DNA from: Prochlorococcus marinus CUG1415 | Lineage (GTDB): Bacteria; Cyanobacteriota; Cyanobacteriia; PCC-6307; Cyanobiaceae | Direction of reading: 5' to 3' | DNA length: 64,000 nucleotides | Assembly: GCF_017696015.1 (NCBI RefSeq) | Contig: NZ_JAAORL010000001.1 | Coordinates: 558,001-622,000, forward strand | Shown: positions 47,409 through 56,104 of the stretch, one piece after another | Position numbering within the stretch: the stretch's first letter is position 1 | How the letters are laid out: every line of letters starts with the position of its first letter | Position numbers and translations under genes: made by a program | Notes under the pieces: model-generated | What the model was told of the DNA's origin: nothing | Database searches by the model: none | The model's input: the letters and a program-made list of their open reading frames with translations, nothing else

Positions 47409-48692
47409 CTATATATTTGGAAATATTATCCTAAGCAACATTTTAAATTCTCTACCATGCATAATCATAAGACCTTTCTTTACACTCCATGGAGCCTTTA
47501 TAAACATTATGCACATAGCATATACAATCTCTCTTAAGGATAAAGTATCAGTGAGAAAACCATACCATTGATTTTTGGGTAGTTGGAAAAAACTACCAAA
47601 AAATTCTCTCAATAGTTTTTCATCAAACCTCATGAGTTTTTCTAATCCAAATTGGTAAAGTGATTTCTTTCTAATTAATTCTTTTGACCATAAAGTTTCC
47701 CAACCTCTTCTGGCAATATGATAGGTACTAAGATTTTTGTTTTTAATTGCTTCTGATACTGCTTTTGCGACAAGCGGAGCTCTTCTTAAAACATTACCAA
47801 TTAAGTATCCAGATGCAGGATGCACCATTGAAGCAGCTCCACCATATCCAAGTATTTGTTGTTTGAAATCTGGTATTGGCATATTCATTGGTAGAAACAA
47901 ACCAAGTTCTTCATGTTGCATACTTGTGATAGATATATTTCGATAAGATAGCCTTTTCTCCAATCGCTCTTTTAAGTTTTCCATTGTTAAAGGATTTACT
48001 AAACCAAGTGATGTCTCTTCAAGAAAATATTTCCCATTCCCCATATCCATTGCATAAAGAAAAGTGGGAGGTTCTTTTTTTTGCTCTTCGTTAAGATGGT
48101 CATTTCTGTAATCCATCAATACAAACTGCCCCTTTTTAAGAGGAGGTTTACTAAAATGTCCAACTATCCCGTAACAAGTTTGTACAGCTAAGGGACCACA
48201 TGATTTTAATTTAAGGAAAACAGGATCATATCCTGTTGCATCTACTACTAATCTTGCAGAGTAAGTATTGCCATTATTTGTAGTGACAGTACTTTTATAT
48301 TTTTCAAAATGTATTTTATCTGCAAAACCTTGATGCCATTTTATAAAAGACTTATTGCATTCATTAAGCCAAAAATTGTGTAGTTTCTTCTTATCAAATA
48401 GTCCGTAATCAAGTGAATGTTCAGTAGCTTTATTCTCATCATGCTGTTCTTCTAAAGCTCCATGGCCAAAAAAACTTACAGTATTCTTCCATCTATATTC
48501 CAGCAGATCCTGTAGCCCAAGTTGATCAACTTCTTCCCCCCATATACCATAAGTGTTTGGCCAAGGTTCATATGGTCCATTTGGAGAGAGGACTTCAACA
48601 TCCAATTTTTCTTTGCCTAAAGCTGATGCAATTGCCATACCTGCAGGTCCTGCACCCAAAACAAGAACATCTGGCAAGCTTTCTTTTAACAT
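47409..48692 (-). CDS. crtL: Lycopene cyclase (CrtL family)
   Basis: A 427-residue FAD/NAD-dependent lycopene cyclase that closes ionone rings to make carotenes. The dinucleotide-binding motif VLGAGPAGMAIA is at residues 11-22, PYEPWPNTYGIWGEE is the conserved second block, and the LVVDATGYDP and GAASMVHPASGYLIG motifs follow. High-light Prochlorococcus is known to have two such cyclases, one beta-type and one making epsilon rings (alpha-carotene); by eye I cannot assign which this is. Gene order suggests the epsilon type, with low certainty. Confidence 0.88.
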   Translation of the reverse strand: MLKESLPDVLVLGAGPAGMAIASALGKEKLDVEVLSPNGPYEPWPNTYGIWGEEVDQLGLQDLLEYRWKNTVSFFGHGALEEQHDENKATEHSLDYGLFDKKKLHNFWLNECNKSFIKWHQGFADKIHFEKYKSTVTTNNGNTYSARLVVDATGYDPVFLKLKSCGPLAVQTCYGIVGHFSKPPLKKGQFVLMDYRNDHLNEEQKKEPPTFLYAMDMGNGKYFLEETSLGLVNPLTMENLKERLEKRLSYRNISITSMQHEELGLFLPMNMPIPDFKQQILGYGGAASMVHPASGYLIGNVLRRAPLVAKAVSEAIKNKNLSTYHIARRGWETLWSKELIRKKSLYQFGLEKLMRFDEKLLREFFGSFFQLPKNQWYGFLTDTLSLREIVYAMCIMFIKAPWSVKKGLMIMHGREFKMLLRIIFPNI

Positions 48693-48917
48693 TAAATATA
48701 AATCTTATGATTAAAGGAATTTGTGAAACAAATTATACTTTCCGCTAATAGGTTTCCATTATTCATTCAATACTTGTAATGAGAGTAGGTTAATAATAAT
48801 CAAATTACTCAAATACTAGTGAATAAGTTTTCAGTGTTTTAACAATAATTTATAAGATTACAAAATAAAAAAAACTTATATCTTTTTTTTATCATAAGAA
48901 ATAAATAACAAATTTAA

Positions 48918-49919
48918 ATGATTGAAGATAAAAATATTTTAATTACTGGAGGGAATTCTGGTATAGGTTTTTTTGCCATTATTAATTTACTAAAGACTAA
49001 AAATAATTTATACATTGTAATTAAATCTGAATTAAGAAAGAAAGAATTTTTAAGAAGAATTGAAAAACATTTTGATAAAAATTACCTCAGTAAATATTTA
49101 AATATTATTGATAATTGTGATCTTTCAGATCTAGAAAATATAAAAAAAATTAAAGATTATTTCATTAGTAAAAAGATATTTTTAGATGTTGTTGTTTTAA
49201 ATGCAGGATTGCAATATACAGGTTCTTTTTACCCTAAAGTATCAAAACAAGGAATAGAACTAACTTTCGCAGTTAATCATCTTGCACATTTTTACTTGGT
49301 AAACATCTTAAAAGATCTTGTTAGAGATAAAGAAGAATCTAGAATTATCATTACATCATCAGATGTTCACGATCCCAAAAGCTCAGGTGGAAATATAGGA
49401 AAGAAAGCAGGACTTAATAGTTTAGTTGATTTTAGAAAAAAAGTTACTGGTCAATTTTTAAATTTTAATGCTGATGAATCTTATAAAAATAGTAAGTTAT
49501 GTAATATTTTGTTTGCGAAAGAGCTTGTAAAAAAATTAAGCATATCCTCTAGAAAAATCTCTGTAATTACTTGGGCTCCTGGTCTAGTAATACCAAATGA
49601 TGATTCAGGTTTTTTTAGATATAGTAGAAATTTTAATCTCTTTGGATATTTGATTTTTTCAAAAGTTGCAAAAAATATTTTAGGAATTTCGGAAAGTACA
49701 GAAAATGCTGGAAGGATTCTTTCTGAGATTGTCCTTGACTCGAATTTAAATAATATTGGCTTCATACATTTAAGTAATAAACTTATATCATTTAAGAAAC
49801 ATAAATTAGTTGAAAGTAATGTTAGTAATGAAGCAAATAGTACTGAGTTGGCTTCAAAACTTTGGATTTTAAGTGAAGAGATTTGCGAATCATTTGGCTT
49901 TGCTACTTTCAATATTTAA
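48918..49919 (+). CDS. SDR protein resembling protochlorophyllide reductase
   Basis: A 333-residue SDR with the nucleotide motif TGGNSGIG at residues 10-17, an NAG motif at 95-97 (VLNAGLQY) and the catalytic pair Tyr189 and Lys193 in SYKNSKLCN. That last block and the overall length are those of light-dependent protochlorophyllide oxidoreductase and its relatives (YKDSKxCN). The HLAHFYLVNIL stretch is likewise POR-like. Some expected POR residues cannot be checked by eye. It overlaps the convergent MscS gene by 30 bases at the 3' end. Function: POR paralogue or an unknown reductase. Confidence 0.75.
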   Translation: MIEDKNILITGGNSGIGFFAIINLLKTKNNLYIVIKSELRKKEFLRRIEKHFDKNYLSKYLNIIDNCDLSDLENIKKIKDYFISKKIFLDVVVLNAGLQYTGSFYPKVSKQGIELTFAVNHLAHFYLVNILKDLVRDKEESRIIITSSDVHDPKSSGGNIGKKAGLNSLVDFRKKVTGQFLNFNADESYKNSKLCNILFAKELVKKLSISSRKISVITWAPGLVIPNDDSGFFRYSRNFNLFGYLIFSKVAKNILGISESTENAGRILSEIVLDSNLNNIGFIHLSNKLISFKKHKLVESNVSNEANSTELASKLWILSEEICESFGFATFNI

Positions 49920-50927
49920 GGTTTGAGTTGGAAATGCAAACTCTATATTATTAGCTGCGAATTCCTCTATTATTTTTAAATTAATAGATTGTTGAGCTTC
50001 CATTGCAGCAAGATAATTATTTGTTGGTATGTAATAAACAAGTTCGAAATTAAGACTGAAGTCGCCAAAATCTGTGAAATGACATCTATCAAAAGATGCA
50101 TCTTTTGTCTCTTCAACTATTTTTTTAATTATTATTGGAATCAATTTCATAAGTTTTGGAGAGGTTTCATAAACGACTCCTAATTTATGCACTAACCTCC
50201 TTTTTTCCATTTGTGCGTAATTTGAAATTATTCCATTTGTTAGGGCGCTGTTGCTCATTACTATTACTTCTCCATTAATACTTCTTATCCTTGAGGATCT
50301 TACCCCCACCCTCTCAACCATTCCTAAGACTCCGTCAGATTTTATAAACTCACCTTTTTGAAAAGGTTTATCAAGCAAGATTGTTATATATTCAAAAAAC
50401 TCCTGAACTGGATCTTTCAAAGCCAATCCTGCCCCAATACCACCTGCACTTAGTAAAGCCCAAATAGCAGTCATTTGAACACCTATATTCTGTAAGAAAA
50501 ATATTGAGCCAATAGTCCATGTTAATGCTTTTATCAAAGGAGTTAGTGAAGAAATCATTGAACTAATTGAGGAATCATTAATCTTGGATATCGATTCTGT
50601 TAAAGACCTTATTAAAACTTTGTTGAGAGCTTTTATGATGATTATTAATATAAATAATTTCAGAATATTCAATAAGACAGAGATAAAAGTTATTTCATCA
50701 GAAAAAAAATAGTCAATTGAAAAATAAAATGAGAGGAGGAAACCTATAGGTTTTATAATTCCAGAGATCACCTCAAAAATAAAATCATCGAAATTTGTTT
50801 TTGTCCTTTTGGAGACCTTTTTAAAAAATATTTTTGAAAGTTTAGAAATTATTATCGACAATAAAATCCCAATAAAAAAAATAGATATAGCCAAAAGGAA
50901 GTTTTCAGTAACTAATCTCATATTCAA
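49890..50927 (-). CDS. mscS: MscS-type mechanosensitive channel
   Basis: A 345-residue membrane channel that opens under membrane tension to release solutes on hypo-osmotic shock. It has four hydrophobic segments before the pore helix ALLSAGGIGAGLALKDPVQEFF, the pore-lining Gly/Ala pattern of MscS, followed by the beta domain with GEFIKSDGVLGMVERVGVRSSRIRS and an alpha/beta C-terminus. The 3' end overlaps the convergent POR-like gene by 30 bases. The gene may have a role with the osmolyte-related genes about 2 kb away, but this is only inference. Confidence 0.88.
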   Translation of the reverse strand: MNMRLVTENFLLAISIFFIGILLSIIISKLSKIFFKKVSKRTKTNFDDFIFEVISGIIKPIGFLLSFYFSIDYFFSDEITFISVLLNILKLFILIIIIKALNKVLIRSLTESISKINDSSISSMISSLTPLIKALTWTIGSIFFLQNIGVQMTAIWALLSAGGIGAGLALKDPVQEFFEYITILLDKPFQKGEFIKSDGVLGMVERVGVRSSRIRSINGEVIVMSNSALTNGIISNYAQMEKRRLVHKLGVVYETSPKLMKLIPIIIKKIVEETKDASFDRCHFTDFGDFSLNFELVYYIPTNNYLAAMEAQQSINLKIIEEFAANNIEFAFPTQTLNIESSKAK

Positions 50928-50997
50928 ATAAACCCTAAAAATTTTTCTCTAATAAAATTTTAAATTATCTCTAAACAACAAACCAGTCTTAATTTTT

Positions 50998-51567
50998 TTA
51001 ACTTATTATTATATTTCTAATTTCTTTAAATTCTTTTCTATCCGCAGTTTTGCATAACTCAAAAATCATTGATTCAGTAGTTGTTAAGATCGCCCCCCTT
51101 TGAGTCATTCTTTGCAATGCTATTTCATGATCTATCTTATTTCGACTGCCCATGGCATCTGATATAAGAATCACTTCAAATCCTATTTGTAAACAATCTA
51201 AGACTGTTTGTTGAATACAAATATGCGTTTCGATCCCACAAACTATCAAATTAGTAATTTTCTTATTTTTAAGTTCTTTTAAAAATTCATCTATTTTAGC
51301 TAGGCTAAATTCCATTTTCTCAATTTTTCTAAATCCTGGTTTGGGTAATAATGCAGGTATAGTTACTCCCAATTTCAGTGGGTTCTGTTCAGATACGAAT
51401 ATATTTTCTTCTAAAATTTGGTATGCATTTATTAGCTTTTTGATGTTTTTGACTATTGAATCCTTATTAAAAATTGGTCTTATTATTTTTTCCTGAGTAT
51501 CAATAATTAGCAAGGCGTTTAGTTTCGCTGATACTTTATCAGAAGAGATTTCATGATCCTTCATCAT
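50998..51567 (-). CDS. Isochorismatase-like cysteine hydrolase
   Basis: A 189-residue member of the isochorismatase superfamily. The catalytic triad is Asp23 in LLIIDTQEK, Lys84 in KIEKMEFSLAK and Cys117 in GIETHICIQQT, matching the cysteine-hydrolase pattern rather than true isochorismatases. The C-terminal LISDAMGSR block is also conserved. Substrate is unknown; such enzymes act on N-carbamoyl compounds, nicotinamide or ureidoacrylate. It precedes MscS by 70 bases on the minus strand and faces fur across a 111-base gap. Confidence 0.85.
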   Translation of the reverse strand: MMKDHEISSDKVSAKLNALLIIDTQEKIIRPIFNKDSIVKNIKKLINAYQILEENIFVSEQNPLKLGVTIPALLPKPGFRKIEKMEFSLAKIDEFLKELKNKKITNLIVCGIETHICIQQTVLDCLQIGFEVILISDAMGSRNKIDHEIALQRMTQRGAILTTTESMIFELCKTADRKEFKEIRNIIIS

Positions 51568-51678
51568 TTCCTTATTGAAGATACATCTAAAATAATATTT
51601 TGAAGAACTTTAGTAAAGATTTAAAATCAAAAAGTTGTTTTACTCTCATCAAGGGTTATTATTGAGAATAGCAATGGG

Positions 51679-52137
51679 TTGATTTTGTCATTATCCTCGC
51701 AGTACAAAGTCATTACATCTCCTCTTGGTGATGGTTTACATAAAGATGGTAAGAGGTTAACTCCTCAGAGACTAAAGGTTCTTAATTTATTTGAAAATAT
51801 TGGATCTGGAAAACATCTTAGTGCTGAAGAGGTTCATGAAAATTTAGTTAAATCAAGTTCCAAAGTTTCACTTGCAACAATTTATAGAACTTTAAGGCTT
51901 TTAGTACAAATGGGTTTGCTTCATGAATTAGAACTCAGTGAGGGTGGACACAGATATGAATTGCTTAGTAACGACACTCCTGACCATCATCATTTAATTT
52001 GCATTAGGTGTGGAAGAACAGAAGAATTCGAAAATGACGAAGTTTTAGAAGCAGGCAAAGTTGCAGCAAAAGTTAATGGGTTTAAACTAATTGAATCTTC
52101 TTTAAATGTACGAGCTATTTGTCCTAATTGCATTTAG
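51679..52137 (+). CDS. fur: Fur-family metal-responsive repressor
   Basis: A 152-residue winged-helix regulator. The N-terminal DNA-binding region contains RLTPQRLKVLNLFE and VSLATIYRTLRLLVQMGLLHELE. The metal-binding region is the HHHLICIRCGR block and a C-terminal CPNC, giving a four-Cys zinc site. Start codons offered are TTG 51679 and TTG 51685; I used the first. It could be Fur, Zur or PerR; the His-rich DHHHLIC motif does not decide. The gap in front (111 bases) has an imperfect repeat that may be an operator. Confidence 0.85.
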   Translation: MILSLSSQYKVITSPLGDGLHKDGKRLTPQRLKVLNLFENIGSGKHLSAEEVHENLVKSSSKVSLATIYRTLRLLVQMGLLHELELSEGGHRYELLSNDTPDHHHLICIRCGRTEEFENDEVLEAGKVAAKVNGFKLIESSLNVRAICPNCI

Positions 52138-52143
52138 TAGTTT

Positions 52144-53076
52144 TTAACTTAAAGTCCCTCCACAACTTGATCCTGCACCAGCAGTGCAAGCAAAACAATG
52201 TTCTTTTACAGCTACCCCGTAGTCAAAAGTAAATGATTCATCCAACAAATCAGAAAGTGTCTTTGGCCCTTTATTTTCTCGGAAATTTATCTGTTGGTTA
52301 AAGTCACAATCATAAATTTCTCCTAGCCAATTTACACTGATAGTCTTTTTGCACATAAGATTTTCTAAATTTTTTTCATTAAAATTTTCTTTTAGTAAGT
52401 TGTAATAAGTATTTAGTTTCCCTTCTCTTCTTAGAGATTCTTCGTATCTATTTATTGGCATATTAGTTATTGTGTATAAGCTATTAAAAACGATGTTATA
52501 TTTTTCGAATAGTATTTTTTTATAATCATTCTCCAATATTTCCTGAGAAGGAGGAAGAATTGGGCTTACAGGATTGTAAACAAGATTTAATTGTAATCCA
52601 TTTTCTTTCTTTCCATAGCCTAAATCATTGAGGATTTTTATAGCTTTAATACTTTTTTCAAAAACCCCAAAACCCCTTTGAAACTCAACATTATTCTTTT
52701 CGTAACAAGGTAGCGAAGCAGTTACTATCACTTTATTTTTTGCAAGAAATCGAGGAAGATCTGCATAACCTTCCTCAAAGAAAATTGTTAAATTGCATCT
52801 ATCAATAATATCAACTTGTTTTTTGCTTAAACTAGTTATTAGGTTTTTAAATTCTGGGTGCAGTTCTGGAGCTCCACCTGTTATATCTAAAGTCTTGATT
52901 TTGTACTTATCAATTATTTTTGGAATAAGAGATATTATTTCATTGGACATCTTTTCAGTTCTTAGAGGACTTGAATTGACATGACAATGCTTACAAGCTT
53001 GATTGCATTTATAACCTATATTGATTTGCAATGTTTCTATAGGTTCTTTATAAATTGAGGGGAATTTTTCTTTCAT
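52144..53076 (-). CDS. arsS: ArsS-like radical SAM protein
   Basis: A 310-residue radical SAM enzyme resembling ArsS, which builds arsenosugars from dimethylarsenicals and SAM. The cluster motif CxxxCxxC uses Cys24, Cys28 and Cys31 (CNQACKHC), and the C-terminus carries a characteristic CFACTAGAGSSCGG block that would bind a further Fe-S cluster. In other organisms arsM lies next to arsS, but here the nearest neighbour is the phosphatase-like gene 40 bases upstream. Arsenic chemistry is inferred from family resemblance. It is convergent with fur (a gap of about 6 bases). Confidence 0.8.
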   Translation of the reverse strand: MKEKFPSIYKEPIETLQINIGYKCNQACKHCHVNSSPLRTEKMSNEIISLIPKIIDKYKIKTLDITGGAPELHPEFKNLITSLSKKQVDIIDRCNLTIFFEEGYADLPRFLAKNKVIVTASLPCYEKNNVEFQRGFGVFEKSIKAIKILNDLGYGKKENGLQLNLVYNPVSPILPPSQEILENDYKKILFEKYNIVFNSLYTITNMPINRYEESLRREGKLNTYYNLLKENFNEKNLENLMCKKTISVNWLGEIYDCDFNQQINFRENKGPKTLSDLLDESFTFDYGVAVKEHCFACTAGAGSSCGGTLS

Positions 53077-53116
53077 AAATCTATTATTTTTAAATTGTCA
53101 TTCGAAAATTAAAAAG

Positions 53117-54337
53117 TCAACTATTTTTTTTAAAGTTTGATCTCTTATTCGCAAGTTCAATAAACCAACTTATATATTCTTTGGGACCATTTTGAAAAAC
53201 CATATCAAAATTTAGGTTGTCGTAAACATCACTAATTCCCGTTAACCCATTTTTTTTTGTAGAGGGTCTTTCAACTTCACCAGAACTACTATCTACAAAA
53301 ATTATTTTATTATTAATGCCAAATTCATTACCTAATATTTGTATAAATTCTAAAAAAGATCTGTCACTTCCTCCTCTTAAATAATTTTTCTCACCATTAT
53401 TTCTTTTTGATGTTACTGTATCACCCACTCCTACAATCAAAGGCATATCTTCCTTTTGAATAGTCCTTTTGCATAAATCAATTTTTTCTCTGAGAGATTT
53501 TGGCGAATTTTTAAAAGTAAAATTACTTCCAAAAGGAGCTTTGCCAGTTTTAATCTCAATAAATTTATTTAAAAGAAATAAAACTCCAGAATCTTTAACA
53601 GCTCCTTTAATAAGTAATTGTATATCTGTTGATCCAATATCAAATTTAGAAGAAAGTTTAATTTTTTCTCTACCATTTTCATTGCCTAAATTTGGTGAAA
53701 TATGAAGAAAAAATGAGTTTTTGAGGCCTTCGGATTCAGCTTTTAAGATGATTTCATTCATCATTTTTTCAAAACTAATTTGAATAAGCTTTCTTTTATC
53801 AGAATCTTTGTGTACTAAATCAAATAGACTATTGAAATTAATCGTTGGCGAGAAGCGTGTTTCACATATTGATTTTACTGCGTGAAAATTGATATCTTCT
53901 TGGCTAAGTTCAGGAAAAATATTGTTAACTATAAAATTAAATTTTGGTCTCATTAAACTAGGTACTTTAGATAAAAAATTTAGTTCTTTTTCTGAGACTC
54001 CTTTAAAACTTATTTCACCATTGTTGTCTTGATATTCTACTCCACAGGCAGCTAAACCTCTTAAATATAGTTCTTTGTTTTTAGGCTCAGTATTGCTTTT
54101 TACACTCCTTTCTATTATTCTGTTAACCCCTCTCGGACCTTCATGTTCCCCGCAAGTTAATACAAAGAATTCCTCGGCAAGTTCTTTTACTGCATAGATA
54201 TATTTTAATTCTAATTCTCTAGTCATTGGATCTTTAACTAAAGGAATACAAACTCCGTCTATGTCTTGAATAAATAAGATATTTTTAGAAGAAATTAATT
54301 GTTTTTGTAACTTTAAATTATTTGCTATATATTCCAT
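53117..54337 (-). CDS. stpA: Glucosylglycerol-phosphate phosphatase-like protein (StpA family)
   Basis: A 406-residue HAD-like phosphatase resembling StpA, which removes phosphate from glucosylglycerol-phosphate to give the osmolyte glucosylglycerol. The nucleophile motif is DIDGVC at residues 25-30 with IPLVKDP after it. Further conserved stretches are YLRGLAACGVEYQD, RPKFNFIVN, and a late GVGDTVTSKR block with the acid residues of motif IV. The synthase GgpS is not in the window. It faces the G3P-dehydrogenase-like gene across a 166-base gap, consistent with shared control. Substrate is inferred; glucosylglycerate or sucrose phosphates are alternatives. Confidence 0.75.
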   Translation of the reverse strand: MEYIANNLKLQKQLISSKNILFIQDIDGVCIPLVKDPMTRELELKYIYAVKELAEEFFVLTCGEHEGPRGVNRIIERSVKSNTEPKNKELYLRGLAACGVEYQDNNGEISFKGVSEKELNFLSKVPSLMRPKFNFIVNNIFPELSQEDINFHAVKSICETRFSPTINFNSLFDLVHKDSDKRKLIQISFEKMMNEIILKAESEGLKNSFFLHISPNLGNENGREKIKLSSKFDIGSTDIQLLIKGAVKDSGVLFLLNKFIEIKTGKAPFGSNFTFKNSPKSLREKIDLCKRTIQKEDMPLIVGVGDTVTSKRNNGEKNYLRGGSDRSFLEFIQILGNEFGINNKIIFVDSSSGEVERPSTKKNGLTGISDVYDNLNFDMVFQNGPKEYISWFIELANKRSNFKKNS

Positions 54338-54503
54338 ATTTACAATTATTTATCTTTTAATTTAATTTCCATTTTCATAAAAATTATAAATTAAAAAATT
54401 CAATATTTACAATAAATAATTTGCTATGGTCAAAAATTGCTTTAATGTAGAGAAATGTTGGTATGGGTAAGAAATTAAAAAAAATTATCAAGAATTTCCA
54501 AAA

Positions 54504-56012
54504 ATGAAGAATAATTTCATAGAAAACATAAATGATGAAAAATATTTTTATTCATTGATTAAAGATATAGAGAAAAGCAAAGTTGGCTTCTACAGTGTTG
54601 GTTTATATCCTGCATCATTAGCATACAACTGTGCTATGCATGGAAAATCAAATAATATTCTTTTAGCTCCAAGGGAAGGTAGAGATTTGTTAGGTGCTTT
54701 TTCTAATGATGTTCTTTTGGGTATGGATAATGAGATTATTGAAAAGATTGAGAGAATGGGACATTATTCTTCAGAGGGGAAAAGCAAGTCTTTTGATCTA
54801 AAAGATCTTCTCTTGGAATGCGAGATAGTTATTCTTGCTTCAAACAGTAATCACATACAAAATGATATAAAAAATGCTTTAGAACTCAGAAAAAATTTAA
54901 AAAGAGAAAATGTGGTCCTTGGCTGTCTCGTCGGTTCTTTTTGCATTGATAATAGAAATAAAAACCCTTTTATTGTATGTAATAAATATCCAAATTTAGC
55001 TTTTTTTACAGGATTTCATCGTCACGGAGCTTTACGAAATCCTAATGATAGTTTTACTGCAAATTTCTGCCATCCTGATGCCCTAACTGCTTTAATAGGA
55101 GCTCGCATTCTGAATCAATTGTCACCGAAAATTCAAGTTTCTCCCGGAGTTCATAATATTGAATGTCAATATATAAAATCAATAAAAAATATTTCATCCA
55201 TATTTGCAGGTTTTGTAAATAACTTTCATTCTGATAAGCCAGGAATGCTACCTACCATTAATACTATTTTGTTAACTCAATGTTTAGATCAGACCGCATC
55301 AATATCATCACAAGTTAGAAAAGTAAATAAATTAGAGAATAAATATCTTTCATTAAAAGAACTTGGTTATGGTCAAGAAATAATTAGTGCAAAGGAAATA
55401 ATTAACGATAAGTTTTGTGAAAAAGGAGATTATACTTTTTCTCAATTAAATGCTGTAAAGGCTGATGTCTTAGGTAGTATGACTCTACCAACTGAAGGAA
55501 AACCAACACGTAATTTTCAAGCAGGACAAGTTTTATCAGATATGCTTTTGCAACTCAAAAGATGTCCAAAAGATGTCTCAGAATTTGTAAATTGGTGTAA
55601 TAAATACTCTCTCAGTCAAGGAGGTTTAGAAGGTCTAAAATCTTTAAAATTTTGGCCAGACATTTATAAAGAATTCAAAATCAAAAATAATAATTGTTCA
55701 ATGATTAATCTTATTTATTTATGCTTTAATGCTAATTCAGAAGAAAAAAAAGAAATTTATAAGGTTTTAATTAGTTCAGAAGAAATCACTAATTTTTGCC
55801 AAGAATCTGTGAAATCTGAGTTATCTTTAGAACTAAATGAAAAATTAAAAGGAGATTATCTTTTTAATGATATTGAAAACCTTTACAAGAAACTTTTTTT
55901 TAACAAAAAGGAAAACGATCTTAAAAAAAATGAATATAGTAATCAAATTTCTAAAAAAAATCCAAGTTACATCAATGCATTGAAAATTATTAATAATTAT
56001 TTTAAGAATTGA
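54504..56012 (+). CDS. Large G3P-dehydrogenase-like Rossmann protein
   Basis: A 502-residue protein that looks like a dehydrogenase of the 6-phosphogluconate/glycerol-3-phosphate type but larger. An N-terminal nucleotide region (VGFYSVGLYPASLAYNCAMHG) is followed by ECEIVILASNS and VVLGCLVGSF, as in the NAD(P)-binding half. The central block KSIKNISSIFAGFVNNF resembles the substrate-side lysine helix of GpsA. The last 120 residues are polar and Lys-rich. I could not identify the usual GxGxxG exactly, so cofactor use is uncertain. It starts at ATG 54504, divergent from the StpA-like gene; it may supply glycerol-3-phosphate for an osmolyte. Confidence 0.65.
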   Translation: MKNNFIENINDEKYFYSLIKDIEKSKVGFYSVGLYPASLAYNCAMHGKSNNILLAPREGRDLLGAFSNDVLLGMDNEIIEKIERMGHYSSEGKSKSFDLKDLLLECEIVILASNSNHIQNDIKNALELRKNLKRENVVLGCLVGSFCIDNRNKNPFIVCNKYPNLAFFTGFHRHGALRNPNDSFTANFCHPDALTALIGARILNQLSPKIQVSPGVHNIECQYIKSIKNISSIFAGFVNNFHSDKPGMLPTINTILLTQCLDQTASISSQVRKVNKLENKYLSLKELGYGQEIISAKEIINDKFCEKGDYTFSQLNAVKADVLGSMTLPTEGKPTRNFQAGQVLSDMLLQLKRCPKDVSEFVNWCNKYSLSQGGLEGLKSLKFWPDIYKEFKIKNNNCSMINLIYLCFNANSEEKKEIYKVLISSEEITNFCQESVKSELSLELNEKLKGDYLFNDIENLYKKLFFNKKENDLKKNEYSNQISKKNPSYINALKIINNYFKN

Positions 56013-56104
56013 TTATTTGTTTAATTTACTAAAAAGCTAAGTTCTTCATTTATTTACTAATCTTGATTGCGGGGTTAGAATTATTATGGTTTTAAAAGGT
56101 TTTT

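Noticed and set aside
51640-51680. Fur-box-like inverted repeat before fur
   Set aside because: ATTG/CAAT arms flank a mismatched centre and it is only a partial match to the 19-base Fur box. I did not list it as a site.
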